Origin: a virus
Length of the DNA: 48,060 nt
Direction: 5' to 3' (one strand)
Virus record (IMG/VR): IMGVR_UViG_3300005663_000070
Span: 1-48,060 of that record
Below, one piece after another: positions 47,953 to 48,060 of this stretch (positions are counted from its first letter, which is position 1; every line of letters starts with the position of its first letter). A program made the position numbers and the translations under genes. The notes beneath the pieces were generated by a model. The model did not search any database and had not been told where the DNA came from. It saw only the letters and a list, made by a program, of their open reading frames with translations.

Positions 47953-48060
47953 ACAAATGTTTCGTATTCGTAGGTAGTTGGCAGTATATATAGAGGGCTG
48001 GGGAAATCTGGGGTCGGAAATAAGCCAAATACGGGTTTTATGCCAAACACCCCCTCTCCC

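Noticed and set aside
1-48060. Terminal redundancy or circular join between window ends
   Set aside because: The first and last ~60 bases show no shared sequence that I can see, so completeness and end type remain undecided.
1-48060. Integrase, transposase, tRNA or rRNA genes
   Set aside because: No tyrosine or serine recombinase motif, insertion-sequence ends or cloverleaf structure was found on either strand; lysogeny is not supported by this window.

Overview
The window is the genome, or most of it, of an AT-rich tailed bacteriophage. I see no host housekeeping genes, rRNA, tRNA, insertion sequence or CRISPR array. Two convergent gene blocks meet at about 24.31 kb: a rightward virion block (1-24311) and a leftward replication, recombination and accessory block (24308-47186). 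About 0.85 kb of gene-poor, repeat-rich DNA follows on the right. Head genes lie in the order small and large terminase, portal, scaffold, major capsid protein. Neck and tail-adaptor proteins and large internal (ejected) proteins follow. I find no tape-measure, tail-tube or sheath gene, so a short-tailed (podovirus-like) particle is most likely. The host is unknown. One small helix-turn-helix protein (25751-25975) resembles DUF1580-type proteins common in Planctomycetes, which is only a weak hint.

Virion block (+ strand). 1-3378 holds the end of a gene cut by the window edge, three small genes (one resembling the C-terminal half of a RelB/DinJ antitoxin) and an 892-residue tail fibre. 3438-5237 holds small proteins plus an HtrA/trypsin-like serine protease with an intact catalytic triad. 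5244-12509 is the packaging and capsid module. 12589-18239 holds a probable capsid accessory protein and neck/tail proteins. 18239-24169 encodes three internal virion proteins, the last 1393 residues long. A 58-residue holin-like membrane protein ends the block.

Replication block (- strand, read from right to left). It starts at a good sigma70-type promoter at 47.2 kb. A series of very small, tightly overlapping genes follows (47.2-38.1 kb), many with Cys-pair zinc ribbons, together with a SprT-like metallopeptidase, a MazZ-like nucleotide hydrolase, a nucleoside deoxyribosyltransferase-like protein and a metallophosphoesterase. A second, consensus promoter lies at 44.05 kb. Then come a family A DNA polymerase with 3'-5' exonuclease, a VRR-NUC nuclease, a Cas4/RecB-type nuclease, a Sak4/RecA-like ATPase, a probable ssDNA-binding protein and a TOPRIM-primase/SF3 helicase. 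Together these are a nearly self-sufficient replication and annealing-recombination set. The block ends with a membrane lipoprotein, two putative DNA-binding/zinc proteins and unknowns.

The most unusual feature is in the polymerase. A 253-residue intein interrupts motif B of the active site. An HNH homing endonuclease gene occupies the usual endonuclease position of that intein but in a different reading frame, and both frames stay open for 594 nt. Other points of interest are a GGGACA-repeat region that may be the origin (47.25-47.58 kb), tandem repeats at the right end, a perfect 28-bp palindrome, a gene that appears to start on ATA, and a duplicated inserted domain in a neck protein. I recognise no endolysin, integrase, RNA polymerase or purZ gene in the window.
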